A stretch of DNA of 64,000 nt from the NCBI GenBank assembly GCA_963971535.1, contig OZ020593.1, positions 12,453,500 through 12,517,499 of the forward strand, given 5' to 3'. This document shows positions 1 through 20,329 of this stretch, one piece after another. Under the pieces are notes generated by a model. It was not told the DNA's origin. It ran no database searches and was given only the letters and a program-made list of their open reading frames with translations. The number at the start of each line of letters is the position of its first letter. Within the stretch, counting starts at the first letter, position 1. The position numbers were made by a program, and so were the translations under genes. The DNA is from Notolepis coatsorum (taxonomy: Eukaryota; Chordata; Actinopteri; Aulopiformes; Paralepididae).

Positions 1-247
1 GACTACAGCCGGTCTAGGGGGTATTCAGTTTAGCAACCCAAGCACTAGCCCTGTCATGAAGTGTATAGTATTGAGGAAACGATGAGGAAATAGAACAGAG
101 TAGTTTTCAAAGAAACAGAGAAACAACAGTAGGGTCAGTGTATCCGAATCTGTACACGATCCAAACACAACAAGTTTACTTTTTTTTTAGTGGTTGATCC
201 GGTGAGAAAACAAATACTGTGTTGAAGGCAGAGGTTCTGTGTAGGAT

Positions 248-536
248 TGTTAGTAACTGTCTAACTGCATATATAACTGTTTACACTAGTAACTGTCTGA
301 CTGCATATATAACTGTTTCCACTAGAGGGCGCTCTAGGCGGAGACACTCAGGAACACCACCAGGTGGCGAGTATAAATAGAGATGTCTTTCTCTTTCCCC
401 CAGCCTCTCAGTGAGAGAAGACCTGTAGTGTTACTGCTCTTCCATGTGAATAATAAACCACGCCAGTTAAGGCTCAAGATAGAAACCATGCCTCTTGACC
501 ACATTATTGTCGCCCTATAGCCGAATTCTGTTAACA
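248..536 (+). mobile_element. candidate solo LTR
   Basis: A segment of about 290 bp begins TGTTAG and ends GTTAACA, giving short inverted ends of the TG...CA type used by LTRs. Inside are a TATA-like TATAAATAG near 373 and AATAAA near 450, in the order expected of an LTR promoter and polyadenylation signal. Its 5' half holds a tandem duplication of about 38 bp (about 252-289 and 290-327). The flanking bases do not form a clear target-site duplication and no internal retroelement coding lies beside it, so this is a tentative solo LTR. Confidence 0.4.
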
Positions 537-565
537 TACTGGTTTACTAACTAAACAAAGAGTCT

Positions 566-905
566 GTGAGTTGTTCACCATATGTAAGTAGCTTTTTGTC
601 TCGTGGTGTTGTTTACACACACCTGCAACTGTCACCCAGCCTTTTAACTGTAATCTGTCTGTTCTGCTTCATGTATTACATACCAGTGTCATTATATTCG
701 GTTGTTTGTTTGATGTGTGATTTAATGATATCCCTTACCTCTGTGGTGCATGTATCGTCTGTCTTTTTTCTATTTTATTTATTTATTTTGTCCCCTTTCC
801 CTGTTACCCTTCGAGAGGTCCGTTTGTCCTCTCGCCAGGCCGTCATCGTGAATAAATAATTTGTTCTTAATTGACCTGCCTGGTTAAATTAAATCAAGTA
901 CTCTC
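566..905 (+). repeat. retroposon 3'-tail-like sequence
   Basis: The end of this stretch (about 850-895) reads AATTTGTTCTTAATTGACC and then a TGCCTGGTTAAATTAAA-type tail, a 3' end seen on many teleost retroposons. A related tail lies inside the hAT element at 15729-16126 (about 15940-15990). No protein motif was recognised upstream of it. Confidence 0.3.
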
Positions 906-1168
906 TTCGCGTGCTACACTGCAGTGTCACAATCTTCCTCCTCAGTCTGGAAGACACCAGCTGCTTGGTGGAGATGATTAGTTCTGACTGCCAGAGTCAT
1001 GAGAGTAGCTACACAAGCGCACTCATGCCCACCCGTTTGTCAATCAGCTTGACCCAATTGTTTCTCTCAATGAAAAGCAGCTGTTCACAAAAAGAGAATC
1101 AAAAGATGGAAAATAGAAAAGCTCATCCTGTTCCTCTCATCCCATACAATAGGTAGGCCTATGTGTTC

Positions 1169-1322
1169 TTAACCCTTTCACTGCCACACTACAGAAGGTT
1201 AACCCTTTACTATCACACTCCCGATGTTAACCTTCTGTAGTGTGGCAGTGAAAGGGTTTAACTTGCTGTTGTGTGGCAGTGAAAGGTTTAACAATTTGGT
1301 ACTGCGGCAGTGAAAGGGTTAA
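1169..1322. mobile_element. piggyBac-like MITE with TTAA ends
   Basis: The element is bounded by TTAA at 1169-1172 and 1319-1322. Inside, inverted ends begin CCCTTTCACTGCCRC. TTAA target duplication is the hallmark of piggyBac transposition. The interior has a further inverted copy of the end motif (near 1170-1203 and 1229-1260), so the sequence can fold into hairpins. A single end with the same motif lies at about 20543-20570. It is too short to encode transposase. Confidence 0.55.
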
Positions 1323-1519
1323 AAGAGATGTTCTAGGTCTCAGTTGGAGATCAGTTTATACCAGGGATGTGACGTCCATATGAGATTCAAGAGATTAATT
1401 TGTCACATACTGTACATACATGAGACATGCAGTGAAATGAAGGTGGCCATGCCCGCCTTGATTGTGCCAAAATACAAATAATAAAATTGAATAATAAAAT
1501 TGAATAGATAATAAATAAA

Positions 1520-1690
1520 TAGGGGGCGCTCCAGTAGCACACCATATAGCGTGCTGAGTCGCGAAGCGGTCGCCCCGGGTTCGATTCCCCGACCCGGTGG
1601 CCATATGCTGCATGTCTTCTCCCCTTCTCCTCCCATTTCACCCTCTCTCCTCTGTCGGTCCTGCATGGCCAAAATAAAGCGAATAAAGAT
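1520..1690 (+). mobile_element. tRNA-derived SINE
   Basis: The sequence starting at the GGGGGCGCTCC motif resembles a tRNA gene. A consensus RNA polymerase III B box, GGTTCGATTCC, is at 1578-1588, and an A-box-like region lies about 40 bp upstream. A tRNA-unrelated body and an AT-rich tail follow. The tRNA-like part does not close into a convincing cloverleaf, so this is a SINE and not a functional tRNA gene. Confidence 0.5.
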
Positions 1691-1934
1691 AATAATAAAA
1701 AAATTATAGATAATAAAATAGACATGATAAAAAGTAATACGAATAAAATACAATACAATGTTGAGCTTAAGAAACAAAAGGTAATGAGTACTATATACAA
1801 TAATATACAGTTAAAAAAAGTTAAAAAGTGACCTTTTTTGTAGTGTGTTTGTGTGTGGGGTGTGTGAGAGAGTGCAAGTGAAGATGTGTGGTGTGTGTGT
1901 GTTCATGTGTGCTTGTGAGTGGAGAGATCAGTGT

Positions 1935-2235
1935 TCAGTGTTCTGGTGGCCTGGGGGAAGAAGCTGAGTCTGAGTCTCTCTGTTCTTGCCTCTGTTCTCT
2001 CTGGTCAGGCGCTTGCCTGACCGCAGCAGCTTGAACAGGCTGTTGTTGGGGTGGTGAGGGTCCTTCATTATTCTGCAGACTCTGGATTTGCACCTCCTGT
2101 TGTATAAGTCCTACAGGGGTGGTAGTGCAATACCTGTAGTACGCTCTGCTGAGCGCACCACTCTCTGTAGAGCCTTCCTGTCCTGGGCAGTGCAGTTGCC
2201 AAACCAGGCAGTGATGTTCCCAGTCAGGATTATTT
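1935..2235 (-). mobile_element. LINE-like fragment (minus strand)
   Basis: The stretch resembles the reverse strand of the region at the end of fish Rex1/L2-type LINE open frames, including the phrase coding for a short conserved tail about a non-templated C-terminus. No reverse transcriptase motif is intact. It abuts the TTC microsatellite. Confidence 0.3.
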
Positions 2236-2590
2236 TTCTCCTTCTCCCTTTTCTTCTTCTCCTTCTTCTTATTTTTCCTCTTCTCCTTTTTCTTATTTTC
2301 CTTCTTCTTCTCCATCTTCTTCTCCTTACTTCTTCTTCTCCTTCTTTCTCCTTCTTTCTCCTTCTGCTTCTTCTACTTATTTTCCTTCTTCTTTTTCTCC
2401 TTCTCCTTCACCTTCTTCTTCTTACTTGTTCTTCTCCTTCTTTCTCCTTCTCATTTGTCTTCTTCTTCTTCTTCTTCTTCTTCTTCTTCTTCTTCTTCTT
2501 CTTCTTCTTCTTCTTCTTCTTCTTCTTCTTCTTCTTCTTCTTCTTCTTCTTCTTCTTCTTCTTCTTCTTCTTCTTCTTCTTCTTCTTCTA
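2236..2590. repeat. (TTC)n microsatellite, imperfect then perfect
   Basis: Imperfect TTC/TTCTCC repeats run from about 2236 and become a pure TTC array at about 2457-2588. It is a polypyrimidine/polypurine tract of mirror symmetry, the class that can form intramolecular triplexes. The open frames coding poly-Ser, poly-Leu or poly-Glu here are repeat artefacts. Confidence 0.9.
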
Positions 2591-2959
2591 GTGTCAGACA
2601 GGTTGAAGTCAATAGCAGATTGAAGGGAGAGCCCTCTTCACTCATGCTGCCTCCACAGCTGTCTCTCTTAAAAAGGTTGGAATTCATTTTAGCTCATTGC
2701 TTGGCAATCAGAGTGCGTGCGCCAGCACGCCTGGTACAAAATCACAGAAGAGGAGAAAAGTGGGTTGTATTGATTTCTTGAGAGCCTCTATTGTTATTAT
2801 AGAATTACAGATTGATTCCCTTGCCCTCCCTTTTCTGATCGCTCCCACGATGTCGACCTCTCCACCCGTTGTGGTTTTCTGCCTTATAATTGGATCCTTT
2901 TGTAACGGAAGAACGTCCAACTCAAATTGAACACCAGCGGATTTATTTGAAGACACACA

Positions 2960-3192
2960 AGAGCAGGATTCTTCTGTCAACATTGACGGCTCCATTGTCA
3001 GCCCCTCCACCCACGTCCGCAACCTATGTATAATAATAATAATAATAATAGATTGAATTTGTAATGCACTCTCGACCCCACCTTCTCCTTCCTCCTGCAT
3101 GCCAAAACCGCCTTCTTCCACCTCAGGAACATTGCGGCGTCTACACCCCTCACTATCCTTCTCTGCTGCCAAAACACTGACCCACGCATTCA
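2960..3192 (+). pseudogene. L2-type LINE pol fragment
   Basis: Broken translation resembles the region between reverse transcriptase and the C-terminus of L2/CR1-like pol, with phrases such as KTAFFHLRNIA. A short (TAA)n insertion near 3029-3050 interrupts it. No catalytic motif is present. Confidence 0.45.
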
Positions 3193-3199
3193 GTGCTAG

Positions 3200-3905
3200 G
3201 AGAGAACAAAGCCCAAATGGCTTGTACAAAGTTCCACTCCCATCCCATCAATGTCCATGATGATAGATTATTGTGCACCAGTATGGTCCTCTGCATCCAA
3301 AGGTCAACTAAAGAAATTGCAAACTGCCCAGAACAGAGCTGCAAGGTTAGTTTTACATTGTTCCATGAGAACAAACACCATCACTATGCACCGGCAACTC
3401 TCATGGTTAACGGTAGAGAATAGGCTGGTTTTCAACACAGTAAAAATGTTCAGGAACACTGTCTTTTCGTCTCAACCTGTTTTCTTATACAAACAAATTG
3501 TCAGATGCAGTCAGGTTCATTCTTATTTTACTAGGTCAGCTGATGATGGACAGATTATGTTACCACGTCCAAAATCAAATGCTTTAAAGAGGACTGTTGT
3601 TTATCGTGCCATCAATCATTGGAATAACTGCCCACTGAACATAAGTAAATTTTAATAGTAAAGTGTCTTTCAAATACCACCTGAGAATGCACTACTTAAA
3701 TATGTGAGCAAAATATTCTGATGTTGATAATGATGTCTACAATGTTTTACTGTTTTTAGATTATCATTGTTATTGTGATTGTCATATGTATCTCATGTTG
3801 TTATGTTTTGTGTTTTCTGTTGTCTTTCTGTGTGGACCCCAGGAAGACTAGCTCGCCACTTAGGTGACAGCTAATGGGGATCCTTTTAAACAATAAACAA
3901 TAAAC
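3200..3905 (+). pseudogene. non-LTR retrotransposon pol C-terminus and 3' tail
   Basis: The frame at 3251-3655 encodes DYCAPVWSSASKGQLKKLQ and AQNRAARLV phrases, typical of the segment downstream of the reverse transcriptase in jockey/I/L2-like LINEs. It ends with INHWNNCP, equivalent to the common WNSLP motif. The 3' end reads GCTAATGGGGATCCTT followed by a repeated AACAATAA tail (about 3873-3905). It is 5'-truncated and has no YADD motif, so it is not active. Confidence 0.55.
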
Positions 3906-4204
3906 AATATATGAACGAAATACATGTCAACATGGTCTAGAAAATAAACTCAAAACAAGATCAGAGATATAAGGCAAACACTATAGCGAAAAAATGGACG
4001 ATAGACACGGATAGATGTTATGTTCAAAGCACAAAGCACATTATTTATTTTTTTTAATGTACAAGAAGGCAAAGGAGAGGAGAATAACAAAGTATATAAT
4101 GACGAAGAAGAACAAAATAAGCAGCCATATATGTAACACTGATGCACAGGAGTAACTTAATATGTTGATCATTTATGATGAAATTAAATGAGATTTTAAT
4201 TGTT

Positions 4205-4680
4205 TTTTTAATATAGACTTGTCACTTCCCGACTGGACTACTGCAACAGCATTCTGTATCATGGCACATCCACCAAAATCCTCAATATACTGCAATACGT
4301 CCAAAACGGACCTGGGGGGGGGGGCGACAGGGCCTTCTCTGCAGCTGCCCCCACCCTCTTGGACGCCCTTCCCAACCATATCCGTCACGCAGACACCCTC
4401 TCATCATTGAAAAAAGCCCTCAAAACCCACCTTTTTACCCTTGCTTTCAACCCATGAACTCCTTCCTCTCTCACCTTCTTATATTATTTGTTTTATTCTC
4501 TCTCTAAGATAAGATAAGATATTACTTTATTAATCCCCTTGGGGAAATTCCAATTCTACTAAAACTGTATTGTATTGTATATTGTTTGTTTTTGTAAACG
4601 TGTCTTTGAGCATTCGGAAAAGCGCTATATAAATCTGATGTATTATTAATATTATTATTATTATTGCTTCGAGCACATAA
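4205..4680 (+). pseudogene. internally deleted L2-like LINE 3' end
   Basis: Two L2 pol pieces are joined. The first is a SRLDYCNSILYH-like phrase at about 4215-4295. The second is a GDRAFSAAAPTLLDALP-like phrase at about 4325-4420. The sequence between them is missing. The 3' tail ends in AAAAGCGCTATATAAAT at about 4620, followed by ATT repeats, the usual fish L2 end. A separate retroposon tail, (GATAA)n with TTTATTAATCCCCTTGGGG (about 4505-4550), is inserted inside. Confidence 0.5.
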
Positions 4681-4700
4681 CATTCATATACTTGTAGACC

Positions 4701-4867
<167 letters not shown>

Positions 4868-4923
4868 AGCAAGGCATTGGACCCCAGAAACTGCTCCAGG
4901 GGCGCTGCACTGTGTGGAGCGTG

Positions 4924-5486
4924 GAGGACTGTGTGTAACTAGGAGGGATATGAGGACTGTGTGTAACTAGGAGGGATATGAGGACTGTGTGTAACTAGGA
5001 GGGATATGAGGACTGTGTGTAACTAGGAGGGATATGAGGACTGTTGTGTAACTAGGAGGGATATGAGGACTGTGTGTAACTAGGAGGGATATGAGGACTG
5101 TTGTGTAACTAGGAGGGATATGAGGACTGTGTGTAACTAGGAGGGATATGAGGACTGTGTGTAACTAGGAGGGATATGAGGACTGTGTGTAACTAGGAGG
5201 GATATGAGGACTGTGTGTAACTAGGAGGGATATGAGGACTGTGTGTAACTAGGAGGGATATGAGGACTGTGTGTAACTAGGAGGGATATGAGGACTGTGT
5301 GTAACTAGGAGGGATATGAGGACTGTGTGTAACTAGGAGGGATATGAGGACTGTGTGTAACTAGGAGGGATATGAGGACTGTGTGTATGTGTAGCTAGGA
5401 TGGATATGAGGACTGTGTGTAACTGGGAGGGATATGAGGACTGTGTGTATGTATGTAACTAGGAGGGATATGAGGACTGTGTGTAT
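4924..5486. repeat. 28-bp minisatellite, about 20 copies
   Basis: A tandem array with unit core GAGGACTGTGTGTAACTAGG plus eight more bases. Copies are nearly identical. Variants include an extra T (GACTGTTGTG) in two copies and insertion of TATGTA in the last few. The high identity suggests recent expansion or homogenisation. Confidence 0.9.
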
Positions 5487-5817
5487 TGTGACGAACCTGG
5501 TAGTGTTCAGGCTCGCCACGGTTCAAATACAAACAAATTAGAATGTCCACCCAAGAGCAATATCAAGTATTTATTGAATTCAGTGCAGAATCCAGAGGGG
5601 GAAAGCAAAAGAATGGTCGTGATTCAGTCCGAGGTCAAAAACACAAAACAGGCTCGCCGACAGAAAAAGGGGATTGTTCTCAATTCAGGGTAGTCGTCCA
5701 GTCCAGGGTCAGTACACAAGGGGGGAATCTCAGCCAGTCCAGGGTCCAGTACACAAAGAACACCTACTCGCTTTCTCCTCACCTTTCACTACCTCTCACC
5801 GTCGCAACTCTGAACAA

Positions 5818-5820
<3 letters not shown>
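5487..5820. other. no gene seen; possible LTR-like repeat
   Basis: Nothing in this interval could be assigned to a gene. The motif CCAGTCCAGGGTC is repeated (about 5697-5750). The composition resembles non-coding parts of LTR elements, but no boundaries or target duplications were found. Confidence 0.3.

Positions 5821-5904
<84 letters not shown>
5821..5904. repeat. (CT)n microsatellite
   Basis: Forty or so CT dinucleotides. It lies about 375 bp upstream of the first npffr2 coding exon. Confidence 0.93.
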
Positions 5905-5908
<4 letters not shown>

Positions 5909-6212
5909 ACAACAACTCCAACCTCACCTCCGCTCCACTTACTCCTGACTAACCAAGTGTCTTTGTATAGTGTGTGGGTCTGGGGTGTGTACACGTGAGA
6001 TGTGTGTGAACTAATTGTGCGCAGGTGTATTCTATCGGTAAATAATAATAATAAATAATGAATTTAATTTATATAGCGCTTCTCAATGACCCAAAGTCGT
6101 TGGAATTTTTTTTTACTAATGTACTAATCTGAATGCTGAATTAATCTAAAATGTACTAATCAGCTAGTGTGTGTGCCGGGAGTGTGTGCATTGACAATAT
6201 TTTATTTATTCA

Positions 6213-6279
6213 TCTCTCTCTCTCTCCCCTTCTCTTTCCCCCTCGGCCCGCTCTCTCTCTCTCTCTCTTCGCTCTGCAG
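6213..6279 (+). promoter_or_regulatory. strong 3' splice acceptor before npffr2 coding exon 1
   Basis: A long pyrimidine tract of CT repeats and CCCC runs leads into GCTCTGCAG ending at 6279, nine bases upstream of the ATG. This is a near-ideal acceptor. It suggests that the first coding exon is preceded by an upstream non-coding exon that cannot be placed from sequence alone. Confidence 0.5.
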
Positions 6280-6287
6280 ACGTCATC

Positions 6288-15273
<8,986 letters not shown>

Positions 15274-15297
15274 ATGTATCACACATCCTGTTGTACC

Positions 15298-16270
15298 GTA
15301 GCCCCCTTTCGTGACTGTGCTGCACCGAGTGAATTCACACACTCCCTTGTCTCCAACCATGTAAAATTCCTACAATTAAGTCTGTCTCGCTTTTCTCTAT
15401 CAAAACGCTTCTCGTACGAGTATCGCAGAGAGATGTCAAAAGGTACTCACAGTTGCACGAGGGTTTCGGAACAGACAAACGCTAGGGTTTGAAAGCTCGC
15501 CGTTGCTAATAAACATTTTAAATATATTTTTTTTATAAACTGGTCAACACTGCTCAAAACGGCTTTAGCTGGTCACAGCGCAGGCGCATCAGGCACCCAA
15601 AGCCGGAAATAAAGCTATGTTGACCAGTTTATATAAATTTGTTTTTAATGTTTATTAGCAACGCAGAGCTTTCAAATCCTAGCGTTTGTCTGTCCGAAAC
15701 CCTCGTGCAACTGTGAGTACCTTTTGACCAGGGATGCTCGATATTGGCTTTTTTACCGATACCGATATACCGATATTGTCCAACTCTTAATTTCCGATAC
15801 CGATATCAACCGATATCAACCGATACCGATATATGCAGTGCAGGGTTTCCCCCCCCCAAAAATGGAATAATTTCAGGTAATTAACATTACATATCTCTTG
15901 TTGTGGAATTAACATAACATTATGCATACTTTTGACAATAAATAAAATCAGAATTTGTTCTTACTTGCTTGCCTGGGTAAATAAAGGTTATACAAATGTA
16001 AAACAAATATATATATATATATATATTTTTTTTTTTGGAAAACCGATACCGATATTTTCCGATATCACATTTTAATGCCAATATCGGCAGATAATATCGG
16101 TAGGCCGATAATATCGGACATCCCTACTTTTGACATTTCTCTGCGATACTTGTGTACGAGAAGCGTTTCGATAGAGAAAAGCGAGACGGACTTAATTGTA
16201 GGAATTCTACATGGTTGGACACAAGGGACTGTGTATTCACTCTGCGCAGCACAGTCACGGAAGGGGCTAC
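15298..16270. mobile_element. long fold-back (MULE-like) element just 3' of npffr2
   Basis: Two inverted arms of roughly 255 bp each (about 15298-15552 and 15619-16270, the latter interrupted) surround a loop of about 65 bp. The outer ends are GTAGCCCC and GGGGCTAC. Flanks CTGTTGTACC (15288-15297) and CTGCTGTACC (16271-16280) are a 10-bp duplication with one mismatch. Long inverted arms with 9-10 bp duplications suggest a Mutator-like non-autonomous element. It starts 24 bp after the npffr2 stop codon. AATAAA motifs at 15508 and 15608 could serve as polyadenylation signals for the gene. Confidence 0.75.
15729..16126. mobile_element. hAT MITE inside the fold-back arm
   Basis: Ends CAGGGATG and CATCCCTA, exact 8-bp duplications CTTTTGAC at 15721-15728 and 16127-16134. 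The interior is rich in CCGATACCGATAT. The right arm of the fold-back resumes exactly at the second duplication, so this insertion is younger than the fold-back. Confidence 0.88.
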
Positions 16271-16279
16271 CTGCTGTAC

Positions 16280-16660
16280 CGTGAGTCTGATCTGTGAGGG
16301 GTCCTGGGCCTTCAGGGGATCCCTGTACTACTGTATCTCGTGGAAAGTGGGTTAGCTATAGGAAGATGGAAAGACAGATAGATACAGATAGATAACACAT
16401 TATCCAATTCTATCTTGTGAGCATATGCACCGGCACTCCTGACATCTGTCGGCGTGAATAATTTAGAATTCCCCTTATGCATGTTTCCTTAAGAAACTAG
16501 AGTAGGCCGACGTCAGAGAAGTGAGTAAGAAGAATCTGCTTAGCGGTCCAGCAGAAATAGAGCACGCTCTGCATCACTTCTTCTCACGCCCCCCGGAGCT
16601 GTGTGCTGTAGTGTAGTACATCATGTTCAATCAAATGTCTCCTACAAACTCCCAGAGGCA
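16280..16660. other. no gene recognised
   Basis: Between the fold-back and the next hAT element. A short (GATA)n-like run lies at about 16370-16395. Nothing coding was recognised. Confidence 0.4.
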
Positions 16661-16668
16661 GTGGCAGC

Positions 16669-17388
16669 CAGGCACGTGCACACATAGAGGCCAAGGGGTG
16701 CTTGAGCACCTGCCTTTTTGAGCCTCGTCAAAAAAGTGCAATTTTTTTTATTATTTTTTTTACCGTTACACATATAGACGGCCCTTCCAACTGAAAAATG
16801 TCAGGATAGAATCAAAATATTAGGTAAAGAGAGAGAGATGCCCCATATTCCATTGCAGTTTGCACGGCCTCCTCAGCGTGCCTCTCCGCGGACCTATATA
16901 TTTTATGCATAGCGTGGGTGGTGATGATGATGATGATAGAAACCGCTGTGGCGCATACAGTTGAATGCTGGTATTACACTCATTGAGGGACACGAAGAAG
17001 TCAAGTCCGATGGGATTTGGGAATCTCAAATACAAATCGGGATTGGAATAAAAAAAATGCATTTATATTAAACAATACAGAATATACAGCACTTCTTGGG
17101 GTCTGTAGGGTAAGCACTTATTCCCTCCCCCCTGAACATTTATGGAGATGTATGGGCCTTTTAAGTCAGTGATAAAAGTGTCTTTCAAGGATAAGTGAGC
17201 TCCTGCACTGATTATTATAGTTCAATATTCAATATTTGATCACCAAAACCCCCCAAAAAGCATAAAAAGGGGGCTCCCCGCCCGAAAAGGGCCCTTAAAA
17301 ATCGCGCTCGGTTAATATATACACACAAGTGTAGTGCCCTTTTCAGCCTTTGAGCACCTGCCCCTCTAAAGTCCTGTGCACGTCCCTG
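16669..17388. mobile_element. hAT element, 720 bp
   Basis: Ends CAGGCACGTGCACA and TGTGCACGTCCCTG are inverted repeats (one mismatch). The 8-bp copies GTGGCAGC at 16661-16668 and 17389-17396 are exact. Sub-terminal TGAGCACCTGCC-type blocks occur at both ends. No transposase frame survives. Confidence 0.88.
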
Positions 17389-17404
17389 GTGGCAGCCTCG
17401 AACT

Positions 17405-17825
17405 GTAATAATAATAATAATTCATTTTATTTGTATAGCGCTTCTCAGGAAAAACAGCATGAGATACACAGAAACATAAAGCCACAGTAACAAAGATCAG
17501 AACAGGTTGGAGGGCGGGGGGGTTAAGGTTGGGGAAGGTTGAAGGCTAGGGAGAACAGGTGGGTTTTGAGGCAGGATTTGAAGGTGGAGAGTGTGGGGGA
17601 GTCTCTGATGGTCTGAGGGAGGGAGTTCCAGAGTCAAGGTGCAGTGTGTGAGAAGGCCCGATCGCCAACGTTTTTGAGTTTGGATGACGGGACAGTGAGG
17701 GAGGCAGTGGAGGAGGACCGGAGGGAACGGGTGGGGCGGTAAGGAAGAAGGAGATCAGTCAGGTAGGGGGGGGGGGGGGGGGGGGGGGGGCAGGCTATGG
17801 AGGGCTTTGAAGGTGAGGAGTAGTA
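17405..17825 (-). mobile_element. L2-like LINE 3' region, minus strand
   Basis: Starts with (TAA)n and TTTGTATAGCGCTTCTCA, the reverse complement of an L2-type tail, and continues through UTR or pol-derived sequence. A run of 25 G residues lies at 17766-17790. Confidence 0.45.
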
Positions 17826-17944
17826 TTTTTCAGGACATTATTTTAAAAGAATAATGCACACTGTATTATTTACTCTTTGACACTGAACGCGATGGTGGTG
17901 TTCGTTTTCCGATGTGACCCCAGGAACACCACCACCCTTGTTGG

Positions 17945-18760
17945 TTTAGATTAGATTAGATTAGATAGAATAGAATATAAATACTTTATTCATCCAGAGG
18001 GAAATTTGCCACTACATATTCGCTCACAGTAAACAGTAAACATTTAGGTAGACAAAAACAAAAAGTCACGAATAAGAATTAAAATAAGCCTACGAATAAA
18101 ATATGGTCCGGGATATACATTTCCTATGTTAAATTCTAATATAAAATATACTAATATAAAATGTCCTATGTTACATTCTAATATACAATATACAGTAAAA
18201 ATATCCAGAATAAACAGTAAGTGTAAAATTGTACTATGTCGGTCTAAAAGTAAAAGTCCAGGAAGATAGTACTGCACTGCATGCAGTGAGGCACAGTGAT
18301 GCATTATAAAGTCTGATGGCTGTTGGAATGAAGGACTTCCTGTGTCGTTCAGTGCTACATCTTGGGAGTGTTAGTCTAGCACTGAACATGCTCCTCCTGT
18401 CAGCCAAGTCTGTGTATAGTGGGTTCTGTTTGTTGTCGATGTGAACTCCGAGGTATTTGTAATCCTCAACCATGTCCACATCGACTTCCCTGATGGAAAT
18501 GGGGGTCACAGATGTACTCCTCCTCCTCCCCAGATCCACAACCAGTTCCCTGGTATTCGTCACATTTAGCTGCAGGTGGTTTTCATCGCACCATGTGACA
18601 AAGTCCACTACCAGTGGCCGGTATTCCCTCTCATCACCGTCCTTAATACATCCCACTATCGCAGAGTCATCAGAAAACTTCTGAAGGTGGCAGGACTCTG
18701 ACCGATAGTGGAAGTCATTGGTGTAGACGGTGTTGGTGTTGGTGTAATCAGATGTATGTA
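17945..18760 (-). pseudogene. Rex1-like LINE with internal deletion, minus strand
   Basis: The tail is (GATTA)n with TTTATTCATCCAGAGGG at about 17950-18005. The frame at 18234-18656 encodes the end of reverse transcriptase (EDYKYLGVHIDNK) and then jumps to the C-terminal PRCSTERHRKSFIPTAIRLYN. The usual intervening region of 100 or more residues is absent, so the copy is deleted and inactive. Confidence 0.6.
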
Positions 18761-18829
18761 CAGAGTTGTATTACAGTATATAAATAGAGAGTATGACTAC
18801 TACTGGCCAGCAGCGTAACTAGTACGAGT

Positions 18830-19075
18830 AGATTGATTCAGATTCAGATTCCTTTAATGAGCCGTATGTGTAAACACATTGGTAATTGTTACGGCATTGA
18901 TCAGCCTGGTGGCTGAGGGGAAAAAAACTCAGTCTGTGACGAGCTTTCACAGCCTTTGGGATCCTCAGCCTATAGTAAAGGACAGACCGGTACTTGCACA
19001 GGCACCCTGAGATTATGGAGTCTGCCTGAGGCTGGTACTGTAGACCAGATTGTTTTTCTCAGATTGTTAGAATCT
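18830..19075 (-). mobile_element. LINE-like 3' fragment, minus strand
   Basis: A (GATTCA)n start and a body resembling the reverse strand of a LINE 3' end. No motif is strong enough for a family call. Confidence 0.3.
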
Positions 19076-19467
19076 CTAAGTCCAGGGGCCCTGCAGCCCG
19101 GATATACTACTTGTATTTGTCAATATTAGATTCGATTTTGTTTTCCAAGTTATTATACTCTTCTGATTCTTCGGTTGACAATGAGAAACTCACAACTTTT
19201 CTCTCTAAAGCCAGAAATATACATCTTAGGAAAAGGATGAGCAAAAGTAGCTGAAATGGCAGCAGGGTTAACCAGAGAGTTATCATCATTAATACAAGAA
19301 ATGCTGGTTACGTTTGAATTATTGCGTAATCTTTGGGCTAAACGTCGACAAAAAAGTTGTGAATCATTAGAATAAAAAATTGCAGCTTGATCTATGTATC
19401 ATAGATTCAGCTCTGTATCTATGGAGGGAGTTTAGTTCCATCCTTATCCTTAGAAAAGGTACCATGC

Positions 19468-19947
19468 GGGGCGGCTAGGTGGTGTAGTGGGCAAGGCACT
19501 CGCCACCAATGTGGAGACGCTGGGTTCACGTGTTCGAATCCAGCTCTCCACATTGTTTTCAGTTTAGCTGGTCGTCCGCAGTAATACACATTGGCCGTAT
19601 TACGGGGAGGGAAACTGAAGGGTGGGGATTGGGCGTTGTGGACCGCGTCTCCTACAGGTCGGTTGGTGCGCCTGCGCAGTAGAATCAGGAAGTGTCGGGG
19701 GCAGCGTGAGCCTCCCACGCGTTACTCCTCGCCACTGAGAGATCGAGCTGCGCAGGTGAAAAGATGCGACTGCTGTTACCTCAAGTACCGGAGGGGACTT
19801 GTGCTATGTATGACTTAGTCCACATTGCAGCCGGCTTGTGGGAGGCAAGAAACAGCGTTCATGACAGGGGAGGGTTGAATTGGATGATACGAAATTGGGA
19901 TGGGAGAAAATATAGAAAATGGGAGAAAAAGTGGATAAAAAAAAAAA
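19468..19947 (+). mobile_element. tRNA-SINE family copy 2, plus strand
   Basis: A 480-bp insertion flanked by perfect 15-bp copies GAAAAGGTACCATGC (19453-19467 and 19948-19962). The head GGCTAGGTGGTGTAGTGGGC has the A-box region and GTGTTCGAATCC has the B box. The body shares GGCGTTGTGGACCGCGTC-like and CGTTACTCCTCGCCACTGAG segments with the other copies. It ends in a GATAAAAAAA tail. This copy best defines the family limits. Confidence 0.88.
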
Positions 19948-19973
19948 GAAAAGGTACCATGCATTTCAATATA

Positions 19974-19976
<3 letters not shown>

Positions 19977-20057
<81 letters not shown>
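19977..20057. repeat. (AT)n microsatellite
   Basis: About 40 AT dinucleotides, starting 15 bp after the SINE's right target copy. Confidence 0.93.
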
Positions 20058-20061
<4 letters not shown>

Positions 20062-20329
20062 CAATAATATATTTAATCTTTTGCTTAGGTTGGAACCAAA
20101 AGCTAATTGAAAAGGATCTGATGAAACCGTTAACTGACTCAAACCACGTAACTCTCGGATCAACTTACCGAGAGCCTTTGTTGAAGCCAATGAATTCTGA
20201 CAATTGTACGTTCATTTGATCAACTGATTTTTTCATTCTGTGTGCTGAAACGCCATCTCTCTGCCCTTGGCCTTGGCTTCTCTCGTGGGATGTTTATCTG
20301 TGCTAGGACAGCATTGTGATCAGAAAAGG

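Noticed and set aside
1553..1600. Possible functional tRNA gene
   Set aside because: Only the B box is canonical. The acceptor and D arms do not pair, and the sequence continues into a SINE body and AT-rich tail.
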